A DNA stretch of 64,000 bases from Antedon mediterranea (taxonomy: Eukaryota > Echinodermata > Crinoidea > Comatulida > Antedonidae): contig NC_092671.1 of the NCBI RefSeq assembly GCF_964355755.1, positions 12,690,501 through 12,754,500 on the forward strand, read 5' to 3'. A model generated the notes under the pieces. The model was not told where the DNA came from. It worked only from the letters and a program-made list of their open reading frames with translations, and did not search any database. Each line of letters starts with the position of its first letter. Position 1 is the stretch's first letter. This document shows, piece after piece, positions 47,501 to 60,799 of this stretch. Position numbers and translations under genes: made by a program.

Positions 47501-50500
47501 TATATTTTCACGATGCGTAATCAAAAATTACGCGGTCTACGCGCGATTTTACGAAATCACGTTTGTAATCATATCTTCACAAGCATGAATCACAATTAAA
47601 CAAAATTTGGTACTCATAAATTTCAGGTCATATTTCATCATATGGCAATAAAATTACGTGCGTAGCGCATATAACGCTTGCGTACGCGCGCTTAAAATGT
47701 TCAAAATTGTCAAAATTTATTTTCGATGAAATTAGAGTACGTTTCAGGCAATTTTAAGCCTTTAAAAAATTGCCATGAGTGCGCAAATTTTTGCACGCGC
47801 ACTGCGCGTTAAACGTTGGTGCGCACTCTTTTTGCCCGATTTCTGTTTTACAATCTTTCTTTAATAATATCATCATATTTGATTCAGGTTTCAACTCGAA
47901 ATTGCGTTATACGAGCACGTCAAAAGTGATTGGCTACGCACGTATAAGTTAACAAAATGGTGAAAATATGCTAAATTTTAAAATTAATATATATCGTCAG
48001 AATGCAGGGGAACACCTATTTTTTATTTAATTTTCTTGAAGTGTATGTATCATATGTATGATTTATTATCAAATAAAGAGAACAAAAGTTGATTAAGTCA
48101 TCATTAATTGCATATTAAATTAAAAAAAAATAATTTCGACAATCAAACAAATTATGACATTTTCTTAGGCCAAAATAACAAACTTAACATTAACTTTCTT
48201 CCTTCAAAAATTCATATATTAAAGTTAAAAGTATGTAGTTTGACAGTGCATCATTTTTTTAAATTTTTAAAGATGTCATCATAGTAAAACATTATAATTC
48301 ATTGCGGTATGTAATATATTCTATCTGCACCAAAGTGGTTACTGCATAGTAAATACACGGAGGAATTTTTCCATAACTTTTAGTCAGTTGTGTATGGCTC
48401 GGTGGTCTTTGCTAGTGTCTATAGCAGTCAAGTACCGAGTTCAAGTCTCACCTTGGGAAACCAAACGAAATAAGATTTTTTTTATTATCCGTATTGGTTG
48501 TTCAATTATATTTCTTAGTGTATAGATTATACACATGATTTATAATGAAATCTAAATAAAAACACCAATGTGGTTTATGACATTATATACGCAGACAGAT
48601 CTTTGATCGGATTATGATACCGGCTATTGTATTTGCGTTAGCAAGATCCTGTCATATATTATAAATAACTAATGATTCTGAGAAAATCAATCAATCAATA
48701 TATCTTAAATCAATCAATTATCTTTATTTAAATCAATGCATATAACCTATAATTCGTCATAGTGACGAATTAAATCTAGTTTATTTATTTATTCTTTCCT
48801 TAGCACTATTTTGTCCGTGAATTATCTTGATATCAGTTTCATCTATCTAAGTCAATTTTTCAGAGTATATTCCTTATGGCCAGGAATCGATGTGGTTATA
48901 TTTTCACGATGCGTATTCAAAAATTACGCGGTCTACGCGCGATTTTACGAAATCACGTTTGTAATCATATCTTCACAAGCATGAATCACAATTAAACAAA
49001 ATTTGGTACTCATAAATTTCAGGTCATATTTCATCATATGGCAATACAGTTACGTGCGTAGCGCATATAACGCTTGCGTACGCGCGCTTAAAATGTTCAA
49101 AATTGTCAAAATTTATTTTCGATGAAATTAGAGTACGTTTCAGGCAATTTTAAGCGTTTAAAAAATTGCCATGAGTGCGCAGATTTTTGCACGCGCACTG
49201 CGCGTTATACGTTAATGCGCACTCTTTTTGTCCGATTTCGGTTGTACAACCTTTCTTTAATAATATCATCATATTTTATTCACTTTTCAACGCGTAATTG
49301 CCTTATACGAGCACGTCAAAAGTGACAGGCTACGCACGTGTAAGTTAACAAAATGGTGAAAATATGCTAAATTTTAAAATTAATATAGATCGTCAGAATG
49401 CTCGGGAACACATATTTTTTATTTCATTTTCTTGAAGTGTATGTATCTTATGTATGATTTATTATTAAACTAAGGGAACAAAAGTTGATTAAGCCATGAT
49501 TAATTGCATATTAAATTAAAAAAAATAATTTCGACAATCAAACAAATTATGACATTTTCTTAGGCCAAAATAACAAACTTAACATTAACTTTCATCCTTC
49601 AAAAGTTCATATATTAAAGTTAAAAGTATATAGTTTGACAGTGCATCATTTTTGTACATTTTTAGAGATGTCATCATAGTAAAAAATTATAATTCATTGC
49701 GGTATGTAATAATCTATCTGCACCAAAGTGGTTACTGCATAGTAAATACACGGAGGAAGTTTTTCTACAATTTTTAGTCAGTTGTGTATGGCTCGGTGGT
49801 GTGTGGTCGTGTCTATGGCACTCCAGGTACCGAGATCGAGTCTCACCTTGGGAAACGAAATAAGATTTTTTTTTTATTAACCGTATTGTTTGTTCAAATT
49901 TATTTCTTAGTGTATATATTATACACATGATTTATAATGAAATCTAGATAAAAAATAACTTATGTCTTTATTATTATGTAACAGCAAATGTGGTTTATGA
50001 CATTATACGCAGAGGGATCTTTGATCGGATTGTAATACCGGCTATTGTATTCGCGTTAGCAAGGTCCTATCATATATTATAAATAATTAAAGAATCTGAG
50101 AAAATCAATGAATCAAAATATCTTTTAAAAATCAATTATCTTTATTTTAATTATCAATGCATATAACCTATAATTCGTCATAGTGACGAATTAAATCTAG
50201 TTTATTTATTTATTCTTTCCTTAGCACTATTTTGTCCGTGCATTATCTTGGCATCAGTTTAATCTAGCTAAGTCAAGTTTTCAGAGTATATTCCTCATGG
50301 CCAGAAATCGATGTGGTTTTTTTTTCACGATGCGTAATCAAAAATTACGCGGTCTACGCGCGATTTTACGAAATCACGTTTGTAATCATATCTTCACAAG
50401 CATGAATCACAATTAAACAAAATTTGGTACTCATAAATTTCAGGTCATATTTCATCATATGGCAATAAAATTACGTGCGTAGCGCATATAACGCTTGCGT

Positions 50501-53500
50501 ACGGGCGCTTAAAATGTTCAAAATTGTCAAAATTTATTTTCGATGAAATTAGAGTACGTTTCAGGCAATTTTAAGCGTTTAAAAAATTGCCATGAGTGCG
50601 CAGATTTTTGCACGCGCACTGCGCGTTAAACGTTAATGCGCAATCTTTTTACCCGATTTCTGTTTTACAATTTTTCTTTAATAATATCATCATATTTGAT
50701 TCAGGTTTCAACTCGAAATTGCGTTATACGAGCACGTCAAAAGTGACTGGCTACGCACGTATAAGTTAACAAAATGGTGAAAATATGCTAAATTTTAAAA
50801 TTAAAATATATCGTCAGAATGCAGGGGAACACCTATTTTTTATTTCATTTTCTTAAAGTGTATGTATCATATGTATGATTTATTATCAAATAAAGAGAAC
50901 AAAAGTTGATTAAGTCATCATTAATTGCATATTAAATTAAAAAAAAATAATTTCGACAATCAAACAAATTATGACATTTTCTTAGGCCAAAATAACAAAC
51001 TTAACATTAACTTTCTTCCTTCAAAAATTCATATATTAAAGTTAAAAGTATGTAGTTTGACAGTGCATCATTTGTATACATTTTAAAGATGTCATCATAG
51101 TAAAAAATTATAATTCATTTTGGTATGTAATAATCTATTTGCATCAAAGTGGTTACTGCATAGTAAATACACGGAGGAATTTTTCTCCAACTTTTAGTCA
51201 GTTGTGTACGGCTCGGTGGTCTGTGCTCGTGTCTATGGCATTCAAGGTACCGAGATCGAGTCTCACCTTAGGAAACGAAATAAGATTTTTTTTTTATTAT
51301 CCGTATTGTTTGTTCAAATTTATTTCTTAGTGTATAGATTATACACATGATTTATAATGAAATCTAGATAAAAATTAACTTATGTCTTTATTATTATGTA
51401 ACAACAAATGTGGTTTATGACATTATATGCATATGGATCTTTGATCGGATTGTGATACCGGCTATGGTGTTCGCGTTAGCAAGGTCCTATCATATATTAT
51501 AAATAATTAAAGATTCTGAGAAAATCAATCAATCAATATATCTTTTAAAAATCAATTATCTTTATTTAAATCAATGCATATAACCTATAATTCGTCATAG
51601 TGACGAATTAAATCTAGTTTATTTATTTATTCTTTCCTTAGCACTATTTTGTCCGTGAATTATCTTGATATCAGTTTCATCTATCTAAGTCAATTTTTCA
51701 GAGTATATTCCTTATGGCCAGGAATCGATGTGGTTATATTTTCACGATGCGTAATCAAAAATTACGCGGTCTACGCGCGATTTTACGAAATCACGTTTGT
51801 AATCATATCTTCACAAGCATGAATCACAATTAAACAAAATTTGGTACTCATAAATTTCAGGTCATATTTCATCATATGGCAATACAATTACGTGCGTAGC
51901 GCATATAACGCTTGCGTACGCGCGCTTAAAATGTTCAAAATTGTCAAAATTTATTTTCGATGAAATTAGAGTACGTTTCAGGCAATTTTAAGCGTTTAAA
52001 AAATTGCCATGAGTGCGCAGATTTTTGCACGCGCACTGCGCGTTATACGTTAATGCGCACTCTTTTTGTCCGATTTCGGTTGTACAACCTTTCTTTAATA
52101 ATATCATCATATTTTATTCACTTTTCAACGCGTAATTGCCTTATACGAGCACGTCAAAAGTGACAGGCTACGCACGTGTAAGTTAACAAAATGGTGAAAA
52201 TATGCTAAATTTTAAAATTAATATAGATCGTCAAAATGCTCGGGAACACATATTTTTTATTTCATTTTCTTGAAGTGTATGTATCTTATGTATGATTTAT
52301 TATTAAACTAAGGGAACAAAAGTTGATTAAGCCATAATTGATTGCATATTAAATTAAAAAAAATTCATTTCGACAATCAAACAAATTATGACATTTTCTT
52401 AGGCCAAAATAACAAACTTAACATTAACTTTCTTCCTCCAAAAGTTCATATATTAAAGTTAAAAGTATATAGTTTGACAGTGCATCATTTTTGTACATTT
52501 TTAGAGATGTCATCATAGTAAAAAATTATAATTCATTGCGGTATTTAATAATCTATCTGCACCAAAGTGGTTACTGCATAGTAAATACACGGAGGAATTT
52601 TTCTACAATTTTTAGACAGTTGTGTATGGCTCGGTGGTGTGTGCTCGTGTCTATGGCACTCAAGGTACCGAGATCGAGTCTCACCTTGGGAAACGAAATA
52701 AGATTTTTTTTTTTTATTATCCGTATTGTTTGTTCAAATTTATTTCTTAGTGTATATATTATACACATGATTTATAATGAAATCTAGATAAAAAATAACT
52801 TATGTCTTTATTATTATGTAACAGCAAATGTGGTTTATGACATTATACGCAGAGGGATCTTTGATCGGATTGTGATACCGGCTATTGTATTCGCGTTAGC
52901 AAGGTCCTATCATATATTATAAATAATTATAGAATCTGAGAAAATCAATGAATCAAAATATCTTTTAAAAATCAATTATCTTTATTAAAATCAATGCATA
53001 TAACCTATAATTCGTCATAGTGACGAATTAAATCTAGTTCTTTCCTTAGCACTATTTGTCCGTCAATTATCTTGATATCAGTTTCATCTAACTAAGTCAA
53101 TTTTTCAGAGTATATTCCTTATGGCCAGGAATCGATGTGGTTATGTTTTCACGGTGCGCAATCAAACATTACGCGGTCTACGCGCGATTTAACGAAATCA
53201 CGTTTGTAATCATATCTTCACAAGCATGAATCACTTTTAAACAAAATTTGGTACTCATAAATTTCAGGTCATATTTCATCATATGGCAATACAATTACGT
53301 GCGTAGCGCATATAACGCATGCGTACGCGCGCTTAAAATGTTCAAAATTGTCAGAATTTATTTTCGATGAAATTAGAGTACGTTTCAGGCAATTTTAAGC
53401 GTTTAAAAATTGCCATAAGTGCGCAGATTTTTGCACGCGCACTGCGCGTCAAACGTTATTGCGCACTGTTTTTGTCCGATTACTGTTGTATAACCTTTCT

Positions 53501-54025
53501 TTAACAATATCATCATATTGTATTAACTTTTCAACGCCAAACAGCGTTATACGAGTACGTCAAAAGTGACAGGCTACGCACGTGTAAGTTAACAAAATGG
53601 TGAAAATATGCTAAATTTTAAAATTAATATATATCGTTAGAATGCTCGGGAACACCGATTTTCTATTTCATTTTCTTGAAGTGTATGTATCATATGTATG
53701 ATTTATTATGAAATTAAGAGAACAAAAGTTGATTAAGTCATCATTAATGGCATATTAAATTTATAAAAATTAATTTCGACAATCAAACAAATTATAAAAT
53801 TTTCTTAGGCCGAAATAACAAACTTAACATTAACTTTCTTCCTTAAGAAGTTCATATATTAAAGTTAAAAGTATATAGTTTGACAGTGCATCATTTAAAA
53901 AAATCTTTAAAGATGTCATCATAGTAAAAAATTATAATTCATTGCGGTATGTAATAATCTATCTGCACCAAAGTGGTTACTGCATAGTAAATACATGGAG
54001 GAATATTTCCATATTTTTTAGTCAG

Positions 54026-54097
54026 TTGTGTATGGCTCGGTGGTCTTTGCTCGTGTCTATAGCATTCAAGGTACCGAGTTCGAGTCTCACCTTGGGA
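54026..54097 (+). ncRNA. tRNA-like (SINE-type) segment, best copy of eight
   Basis: TGGCTCGGTGG (54,033) resembles a Pol III A box. GAGTTCGAGTC (54,076) resembles a B box at normal tRNA spacing and is followed by TCACC. Equivalent segments occur in the other units near 43,707, 45,562, 46,975, 48,394, 49,789, 51,209 and 52,627, mostly with GATCGAGTC as B box. It probably descends from a tRNA or tRNA-derived SINE captured by the element. Transcription is not shown. Confidence 0.5.
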
Positions 54098-54422
54098 AAC
54101 GAAACAAAATAAGATTTTTTTTTATTATCCGTATTGTTTGTTCAATTGTATTTCTTAGTGTATAGATTATACAGATATGATTTATAATGAAATTTATTTA
54201 AAAACACAAAATGTGGTTTATGACATTATATACGCAGAAGGATCTTTGATCGGATTACGATACCGGCTATTGTATTTGCGTTAGCAAGATCCTATCATAT
54301 ATTATAAATAACTAAAGATTCTGAGAAAATCAATCAATCAAAATATCTTAAATCAATCAATTATCTTTATTTAAATCAATGCATATAACCTATAATTCGT
54401 CATAGTGACGAATTAAATCTAG

Positions 54423-56309
54423 TTTTTATTGTAATATATCAAATGGATTTGCAACCCTACACGGTTTGTTGATGTATTTTGATTAATTTGTTTGTGAGTC
54501 TATGTAATTATTATTATATTATAATTTTATTATAGTCTATAACCACAATATAACTACGTTTTTCGTATTATATTATTTATTCATTCATTTTATTTTATTT
54601 TCTTTATTTCGAATAGTACATCTAAAAAATCATACAAAAAAGAACAAAAAGAGAAACAATTTCACCAAAAAATTTACAATAAGCAACTTCCTCAAAACTA
54701 ACCTACAATATCCTAAAATACAGATTTACACCAACGCTGATGTAGGTTGGATTGTGGAAATTATGATTTATGCTTCTTTTTTTTTAATTTAGAGTCGTTA
54801 AAACGACTCTAAATTTTTTCTCGATATACAAACTTACCGCAAACTAATTAGGGTCATATATAATTTCAATTTCATAATAAATTACATCGAAACGACAGTT
54901 AAAATGTACATGGTAATTGCCGTTAAAAAGTAGTAATTAATTGTTATACAGTGTTGTTAAAATAATACAGTTCTTCATGTTGTTAACATGCTATGGTTCA
55001 CAAAACACGACATCTAAAGCCATACCACGCTTTTGACAATTTTAGAAATCGCAAATATTTAAATCAATAATGACAACAATAAAGAGCCTGAAACTAACGT
55101 TACCTTAGACAATATAGCAAGTGGGGTAAAACTAGACTGTGGGTATTATGTTTTACAGCTTATTGTGAATAAAGAAAATGAGATTATTTGCTTTAGGATT
55201 GTGTTCGCTTTAGCTGTTATTTCATTGAGCTTGAGTGTGTATTTGTGTTACGGGTATGGAAATAATACATCAAAGAAATAGTCAAATAGCGCATTTATGG
55301 AGAGGTTTTCACTCGATCTTCCCACATACTTTATACTTAGGCCTATACCAACCTGTTACGTCGTATGCTTGATTATTTTGGGGTAGGGTGGGGGAAGTTA
55401 ATGTTATGATAGGCCTAGAGATAAAAATATAAAAACTAATGACTTTTATTTCGTGTGGGAAAATAAACATAAGTATTGTGGGAATCTTAAAATGTGAATC
55501 ATCATTGTACGTAATGCCTATTCATTAAACCCTGGTCCTATTGAAATTCCAATAAATCATACACATCTCAGGTTGAAAACAAGGTATTCTCTGTGTAATT
55601 ACAATTGGTTATAGCCCCTGTTCACCCAGCCATTCAATGTTACAGAAAACAAAAATTGCTTTAGTCTATAAACAACGTCAGACCACAGTTATTTATAAGA
55701 TATATCTCCTATTACTAAGCATGAATGTCTGGTAAAAAAAACCCATATAAAGTAATAATAACAATACTACGACACCACACAAATTATATAAATGTAAGAT
55801 TTCATTTTGTTTAAATTAGTCAGTATATAATCTGTTAATTGACCATTATATTTCTAAGAAAAATCTTGATCGATGAAAGTGGGTAAACATTTACTTACTT
55901 TAGATAACAGGACCCACTTATGGTCAGACACAAATGATTTATTGATCTTAGTAAGTTTATTCAAACTGGATATACTAATCCTAATAAGTAGAATCCTTGT
56001 TATAGGCAAAGTGTCCACTTATCAGGGCTATATTTTTATTCTGGCTTACGAAAAGTGAAACAATGATTAGGCAACGCATGTAGAAATTAATGAATTAACT
56101 TTTTAGAGATATCATTTTAACTGAGTCTTACTGTTATACTGATTTTTTGAATTGTTTTATATGTTTATGATGTATGTATTTGTGTTAATCTGGTCAATCA
56201 TCAATAAAATATAAGAACCAGACGGAGGCCTATGTACTGGTTGCCCCTCGTTCGTTTCACATTAATATGGTGTCAACTGTTATAATAATCAATATTCTAT
56301 TTCTCGCAG
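54423..56309. other. Non-repetitive gap before the second kinase
   Basis: No exon with domain content and no upstream FN3 or Ig is seen. It contains a perfect hairpin at 54,786-54,815 (arms AATTTAGAGTCGTT and complement, 2-base loop). The sequence is otherwise AT-rich. It could hold the promoter of a separate kinase gene or be intron. Confidence 0.5.
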
Positions 56310-59300
56310 ATATGGATGAAGACGGATATAGGGCTAATTATATCGAAGTGAAATTATGTGAAGTCGACAAATACTATGATATTTTTGAAGAAATTGGGAA
56401 GTAAGTTTTCAAATACATCACAATTTAAAAGGAGAATGAATAGAGAGAACTGGCAAGAAAAATGCTAATATTAATCGCTGAAATGGTTATATATTTTAAG
56501 GGTGTACCTATGTCTATACTTACTAAAGATAAATCAAGGTCTCATTATTAACAGAATCTGTTTAACGTTTCGAAAATGAATAACAATAATCATTTGTACC
56601 GTTGTATTTAATTGGTTACATGTTCTTGTTGCATGACCAATTATGAAAAGAGTGATCGATCCACCTTGATTTACTATCGGACAGTGTTGATAATTAGGTA
56701 TTATACAAAGCCGATTAGTTGCATTCCTTATTAAACAAATTAATAATCGTTGTATCTTGAACAACCTTGGTGGATCGGCAATTGAGATCGAATGTGGGTT
56801 ATTGCTATATTTAAATCCAATGTATGTATGTAAGATATGTATTTTTAATCAATTTTTACATTATAGGTGTTTATACAGATTGTAAAATGTTAATAGTTAA
56901 GTTATGAATTTCAATATAAATCAGAATAGGTATAATTCAATTTATTTAATAAGTGAATTGCTTGGGTACCGACTGCCAATCATTATAAGACTTCCAAGAT
57001 TAAATTCAATACGGTAGGTCTCGTACATTTTGGCCTAATGAATAAGTTAGCTGCTTGGGTACCGTACCGCAGTAAACAAGTAATATTAATTAGGCAAAAT
57101 CTGTCAAACTAGCCCCCTCCTAAAATAAACATTTCAATAGGCTTAATTCGTTAATTAATAAGTATGTCATTTGGATAAAGAGAAAAAAGGGCATTGGTTT
57201 ACAAATGTAATCATTATAATGCTGAATTTGCAAAAGTAAACTAAATCAAAAGGTCAGGCTATTTTTTTAGTACAATACACTTATATTTTGCATTTTACAC
57301 CAAGATAATTCGTGACGCGATAAATGTTTTTATAGTCTGCCATGAATACCACCGCTTTGTTTTCAAATTGAACGAGCGCTAAGAAATAACCAATGATCGC
57401 ATTGTTACCGTATAATCTTTATGACAATGCTTGATTAGTGCAGAACAGGCTTATTCAGTATTATATTAATCAGATACGTATAGTTATATTTGTATTACGC
57501 ACAGGAATTAAATGTACAACCACAATGAAAACAAATTGCTGTTCTCCTGACGTTAATCGATGTAGATTATCATGCCCATGTCCATTAATTTCAATACATA
57601 TTTTTACTAATATGTTATGTATAAATACATCGTACTATCATATTATTAGATAGTAGGTTTAACTTAACAGTTGAAATCAAAAGAAGTTGCTAATGACTAT
57701 ATGTAATATATATGACATTAAAAGGGTTTTCTCGTGTGAATATTATGGCCTACTCTTAATGTTTCAACTAAATATCTGATACACAAACTACGTGTATGAT
57801 GCACAATATAGCATACCTAATGATACGATGCTGTGATTTTAATTAAGTATATAATTATGTGTTTATGGCAATGATGATATAACAAGTATGATGCTATACT
57901 GATGATGTGGGCGATGATGCTGATTCGAAGACCAATACCAGTGCTACGTACTTAACGAACAAGGATAATTCTTTTACTTTAAGGGGTAGGTTCGGAGTTG
58001 TCCATCGATGTGTTGAGAAAGCTACCGGCAAGACATGGGCAGCAAAATGCGTTCGTGCCCTTCGTCGAAAAGACCGGGATGAAATCAAGAGAGAAGTTGA
58101 ACTGATGTCAATACTAGAGCACCCAATGCTACTACAATGTGGGGGCGCTTTTGAAGGGCGTTCTTCAATGACCATCATACTTGAACAGTAAGTATTCTCA
58201 TGCAGTTACTTAATTGTATTCTGTATTAAGTTTTAATTTATTTCTTTCTTATATTGCACAATCAACACCGGTACCACAATTTGGCGATGGTACACAATGA
58301 ACAATATACAACAAAGATTTGAAAAAAGTTAGGCCTACTATTAATAAAATCTCACCTTTTCAGTTTATACTGAATTTATAATTAGATAATCTGGGATCCA
58401 ATTTATAAACCAATTTATCAGATTTGAAAGACAGAATCACCGTGTGAGTTTTTAAAACAATATTGAAAAGAGCTGTTTATCGTTCCACTTGGAATATTTT
58501 CAAGGATCTAATTGCTTCTAGTTTTAAAAAGTATTTATAAATGGGACAATATTGAATTCATGATCTTTTAGAATATAAAATTAATTATGCTTGTAATTAA
58601 TTTCAAAGATTAGCTGCAAATTTGTAATCCTATCACCGTTTTTTATGGATCGATATAGGCTATATGAACCAACGTTTAAAAAATCACAAATTTAACTTAA
58701 TTTTGATGGGATCAAGAAAAATACGTTTATTCAATTATGTTGATTCAGAATATTTCCAGTTGTTGTTAATGTACGAAGTGTTCAATACTCACTTTTGTGC
58801 AATTCACCCATCTTGATTTATGTGATGTTTTCAGCGTATCTGGTGGGGAGTTATTTGAACGCATCATCTCCGATGACTTCGAGTTCTGTGAAAGCGACGC
58901 GGTCATCTTCATGCGGCAGATATGTCTCGGGGTACAACACATGCATAAACTGAACATTGTACACCTTGATCTGAAACCTGAGAATATAATGTGTATGGAC
59001 AAACGTAGTAATCGAATCAAGATAATAGACTTTGGATTGTCTAGGAAGTTGAAACCTGGAGAGGCAATGAAAGTGATGTTTGGAACACCAGAGTTCATTG
59101 CACCAGAAGTAATCAACTACGACCCTATTGAAACATTAACCGATATGTGGAGTGTCGGGGTTATCTGCTATATTTTGTAAGATTTACCATTAACATGCAT
59201 ATTAAAATTAAATATAATAATATAATATATCACGTAATGCATACTTATGAAGAATTTATTATGAAGGTGTATGTGTCATACAAATATAGGCATATTGATA

Positions 59301-60746
59301 AGAATAATTATGACGTTCTTAATGATGGCGCTATTTTTAATAGTCTTTCACACCTGTTCCGGCACGGTTTCGGTCCGGCAAATCGAACAGCAATGTTTCG
59401 TTTTCACGACGCTCCACGTGGCTATACGCCAATCGATATTCGTGTAGCAGCGTGAAAACGAAACATTGACGTTCGATTGGATTTTCCGGCGCCGGACCGG
59501 AACAGGTGTGAAATACACTTTAAACGTGTTTTTATTGTGATAATTTAGCATATCCCAACACATATAGCACAATTATGTACAAATTAATTTAATAACTAAT
59601 ATTAGATACTAAATGGTGAAAAGAGACGTAACATATCTAGCTACATAAGCATGTCATGATTACGTATTTGTATATAAAATGTGTATGTAGGTTGAGCGGC
59701 TTTTCGCCATTTCTTGGTGACTTGGATACAGACACTCTGAACAATGTAACTCGAGCGGAATGGGACTTTGACGATCCAGCATTCGACACTATTTCCGAAG
59801 ATGCTAAAGCATTCATTGAAGCATTGTTGATTAGACTTCCAAGGTAATGTATATCACACAGTACCTCAATGAAAATGAAGTGGTTTTTATCCACCATTTT
59901 TAAAACGGTTTGGCTGTTTACTTTGCAAATATTGTGTCTTCAAACAACTATAATATAGAGATGTCGTCATCGTTTTTTTTAATTCTCCACTAATACTGAT
60001 TATTATTACTTTGCAACCCAGTATGTGTGTCCATTGTATGTATTAATGATAAACAGGTGACACAAAGGGTTAAATGTTATAGTAATATTAATTCATGGTA
60101 CAGGACATTTCTGCCTTCATGAGGAAAGCGACCTTGAAATATGTTGTCGATTTACTCTGGGGACAACCCTTGGGGATGTAGCTATATAGTTGCTGCTACG
60201 TGTACTTAAATCAAAGTCCCAACTTCACAGAGTAAATGATAATAAACTAACACATCAAGACTCTGTGACACATTAATTATATATTATGGTCGTTTATTAA
60301 GACTAGTATTCTAAAATAAGGGGTTTTATACTCACTTTTAACTGCCAATAATCAAAAACATTTAATTAATTGATTTATTTAGAATACGAACCTTTTCGTA
60401 ATTCCAGCAATCTTTATCAAGGTAAATTTAAATAGGTTTATAACGGTCAAAAGTCATGTATTAATTCATGGGTTCGTTGGTAAAGTGAAATGTGTTTTAA
60501 TATCAAACAAAAAAGGGTGAACTAGCGTCATAACTGTACAAATTTGATTTACGATCAAGTGGCTGGCCAGTACTTAGCGATGGAAGAGAACATTCAAACA
60601 AGTGACTCCTTTTATTTTTCAGGAAGCGTAATTGTGCTGAAGAGTGCCTAAGACACGGATGGTTGGCTGGGGACACAAGGCCAAAGGAGACGACTCGACT
60701 TTCTACCGAAAAACTAAAAAGATACGTTGCTAAAAGACGGTGGCAG
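56310..60746 (+). CDS. MLCK-type Ser/Thr kinase domain (kinase 2), five exons
   Basis: Exons 56310-56400, 57984-58187, 58835-59176, 59691-59843 and 60623-60746 join in frame. The glycine loop is GKGRFG, the ATP lysine is in WAAKCV, the catalytic loop is HLDLKPENIM, followed by IIDFGLSRKL, FGTPEFIAPEVI and LRHGWL. It ends in RLSTEKLKRYVAKRRWQ, which matches the start of the MLCK autoregulatory segment. All catalytic residues are present. The first exon enters in phase 1 (acceptor TTTCTCGCAG) and also contains an ATG at 56312. It could therefore be either an alternative 3' end of the titin-like gene or a separate gene starting MDEDGYRANYIEV. The substrate is likely myosin regulatory light chain or a sarcomere protein. 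Confidence 0.88.
59346..59513. mobile_element. Fold-back MITE, intact copy
   Basis: The ends TTTCACACCTGTTCCGG and CCGGAACAGGTGTGAAA are exact inverted repeats. The halves continue as imperfect inverted copies through GTTTCGTTTTCACG. It lies in an intron of kinase 2. A second copy is at 63,054. Confidence 0.8.
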
Positions 60747-60767
60747 GTAAGTGATTTCAAGGATTAG
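60747..60767 (+). other. Possible read-through end of kinase 2
   Basis: After the donor-like GTAAGT the frame adds VSDFKD and stops at 60765-60767. No exon for the expected calmodulin-binding segment is seen before the next gene. AATAAA at 61,151-61,156 could end such a transcript. Splicing to a missed exon is equally possible. Confidence 0.3.
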
Positions 60768-60799
60768 TATAGCTTATGGAAGGCAATCGCCGCCAAAAA

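Larger units (their letters stand above)
42636..54422 (+). mobile_element. Tandem array of eight Helitron-like non-autonomous units
   Basis: Head-to-tail units of about 1.39-1.42 kb (the first 1.48 kb). Each ends with a 9-bp stem hairpin (AATTCGTCA, loop TAG, TGACGAATT), then AAATCTAG. The CTAG ends are at 44,119, 45,971, 47,383, 48,779, 50,200, 51,617, 53,037 and 54,422. A hairpin just before a CTRR terminus is the mark of Helitron 3' ends. After each CTAG the next unit begins with a (TTTA)n run and TCTTTCCTTAGC. The left end carries the palindrome AGGTTATATGCAT/ATGCATATAACCT, and its half-site recurs just before each 3' hairpin, forming subterminal inverted repeats. No Rep/helicase is encoded, so the units are non-autonomous. 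Tandem copies fit rolling-circle replication. Confidence 0.7.

Noticed and set aside
43040-52163. Repeated open frames of about 67 codons beginning MKLEYVSGNF
   Set aside because: They recur once per 1.4-kb unit, differ by frameshifts and stops among units, and have no domain content. They are repeat sequence that happens to be open.
56534-57653. Open frames in the first intron of kinase 2
   Set aside because: No domain similarity, poor codon composition, and no matching splice phases.
57907-57983. Open extension upstream of the second exon of kinase 2 as an alternative start
   Set aside because: The acceptor TTTACTTTAAG and phase 2 junction rebuild the glycine loop exactly. The upstream residues have no kinase similarity.
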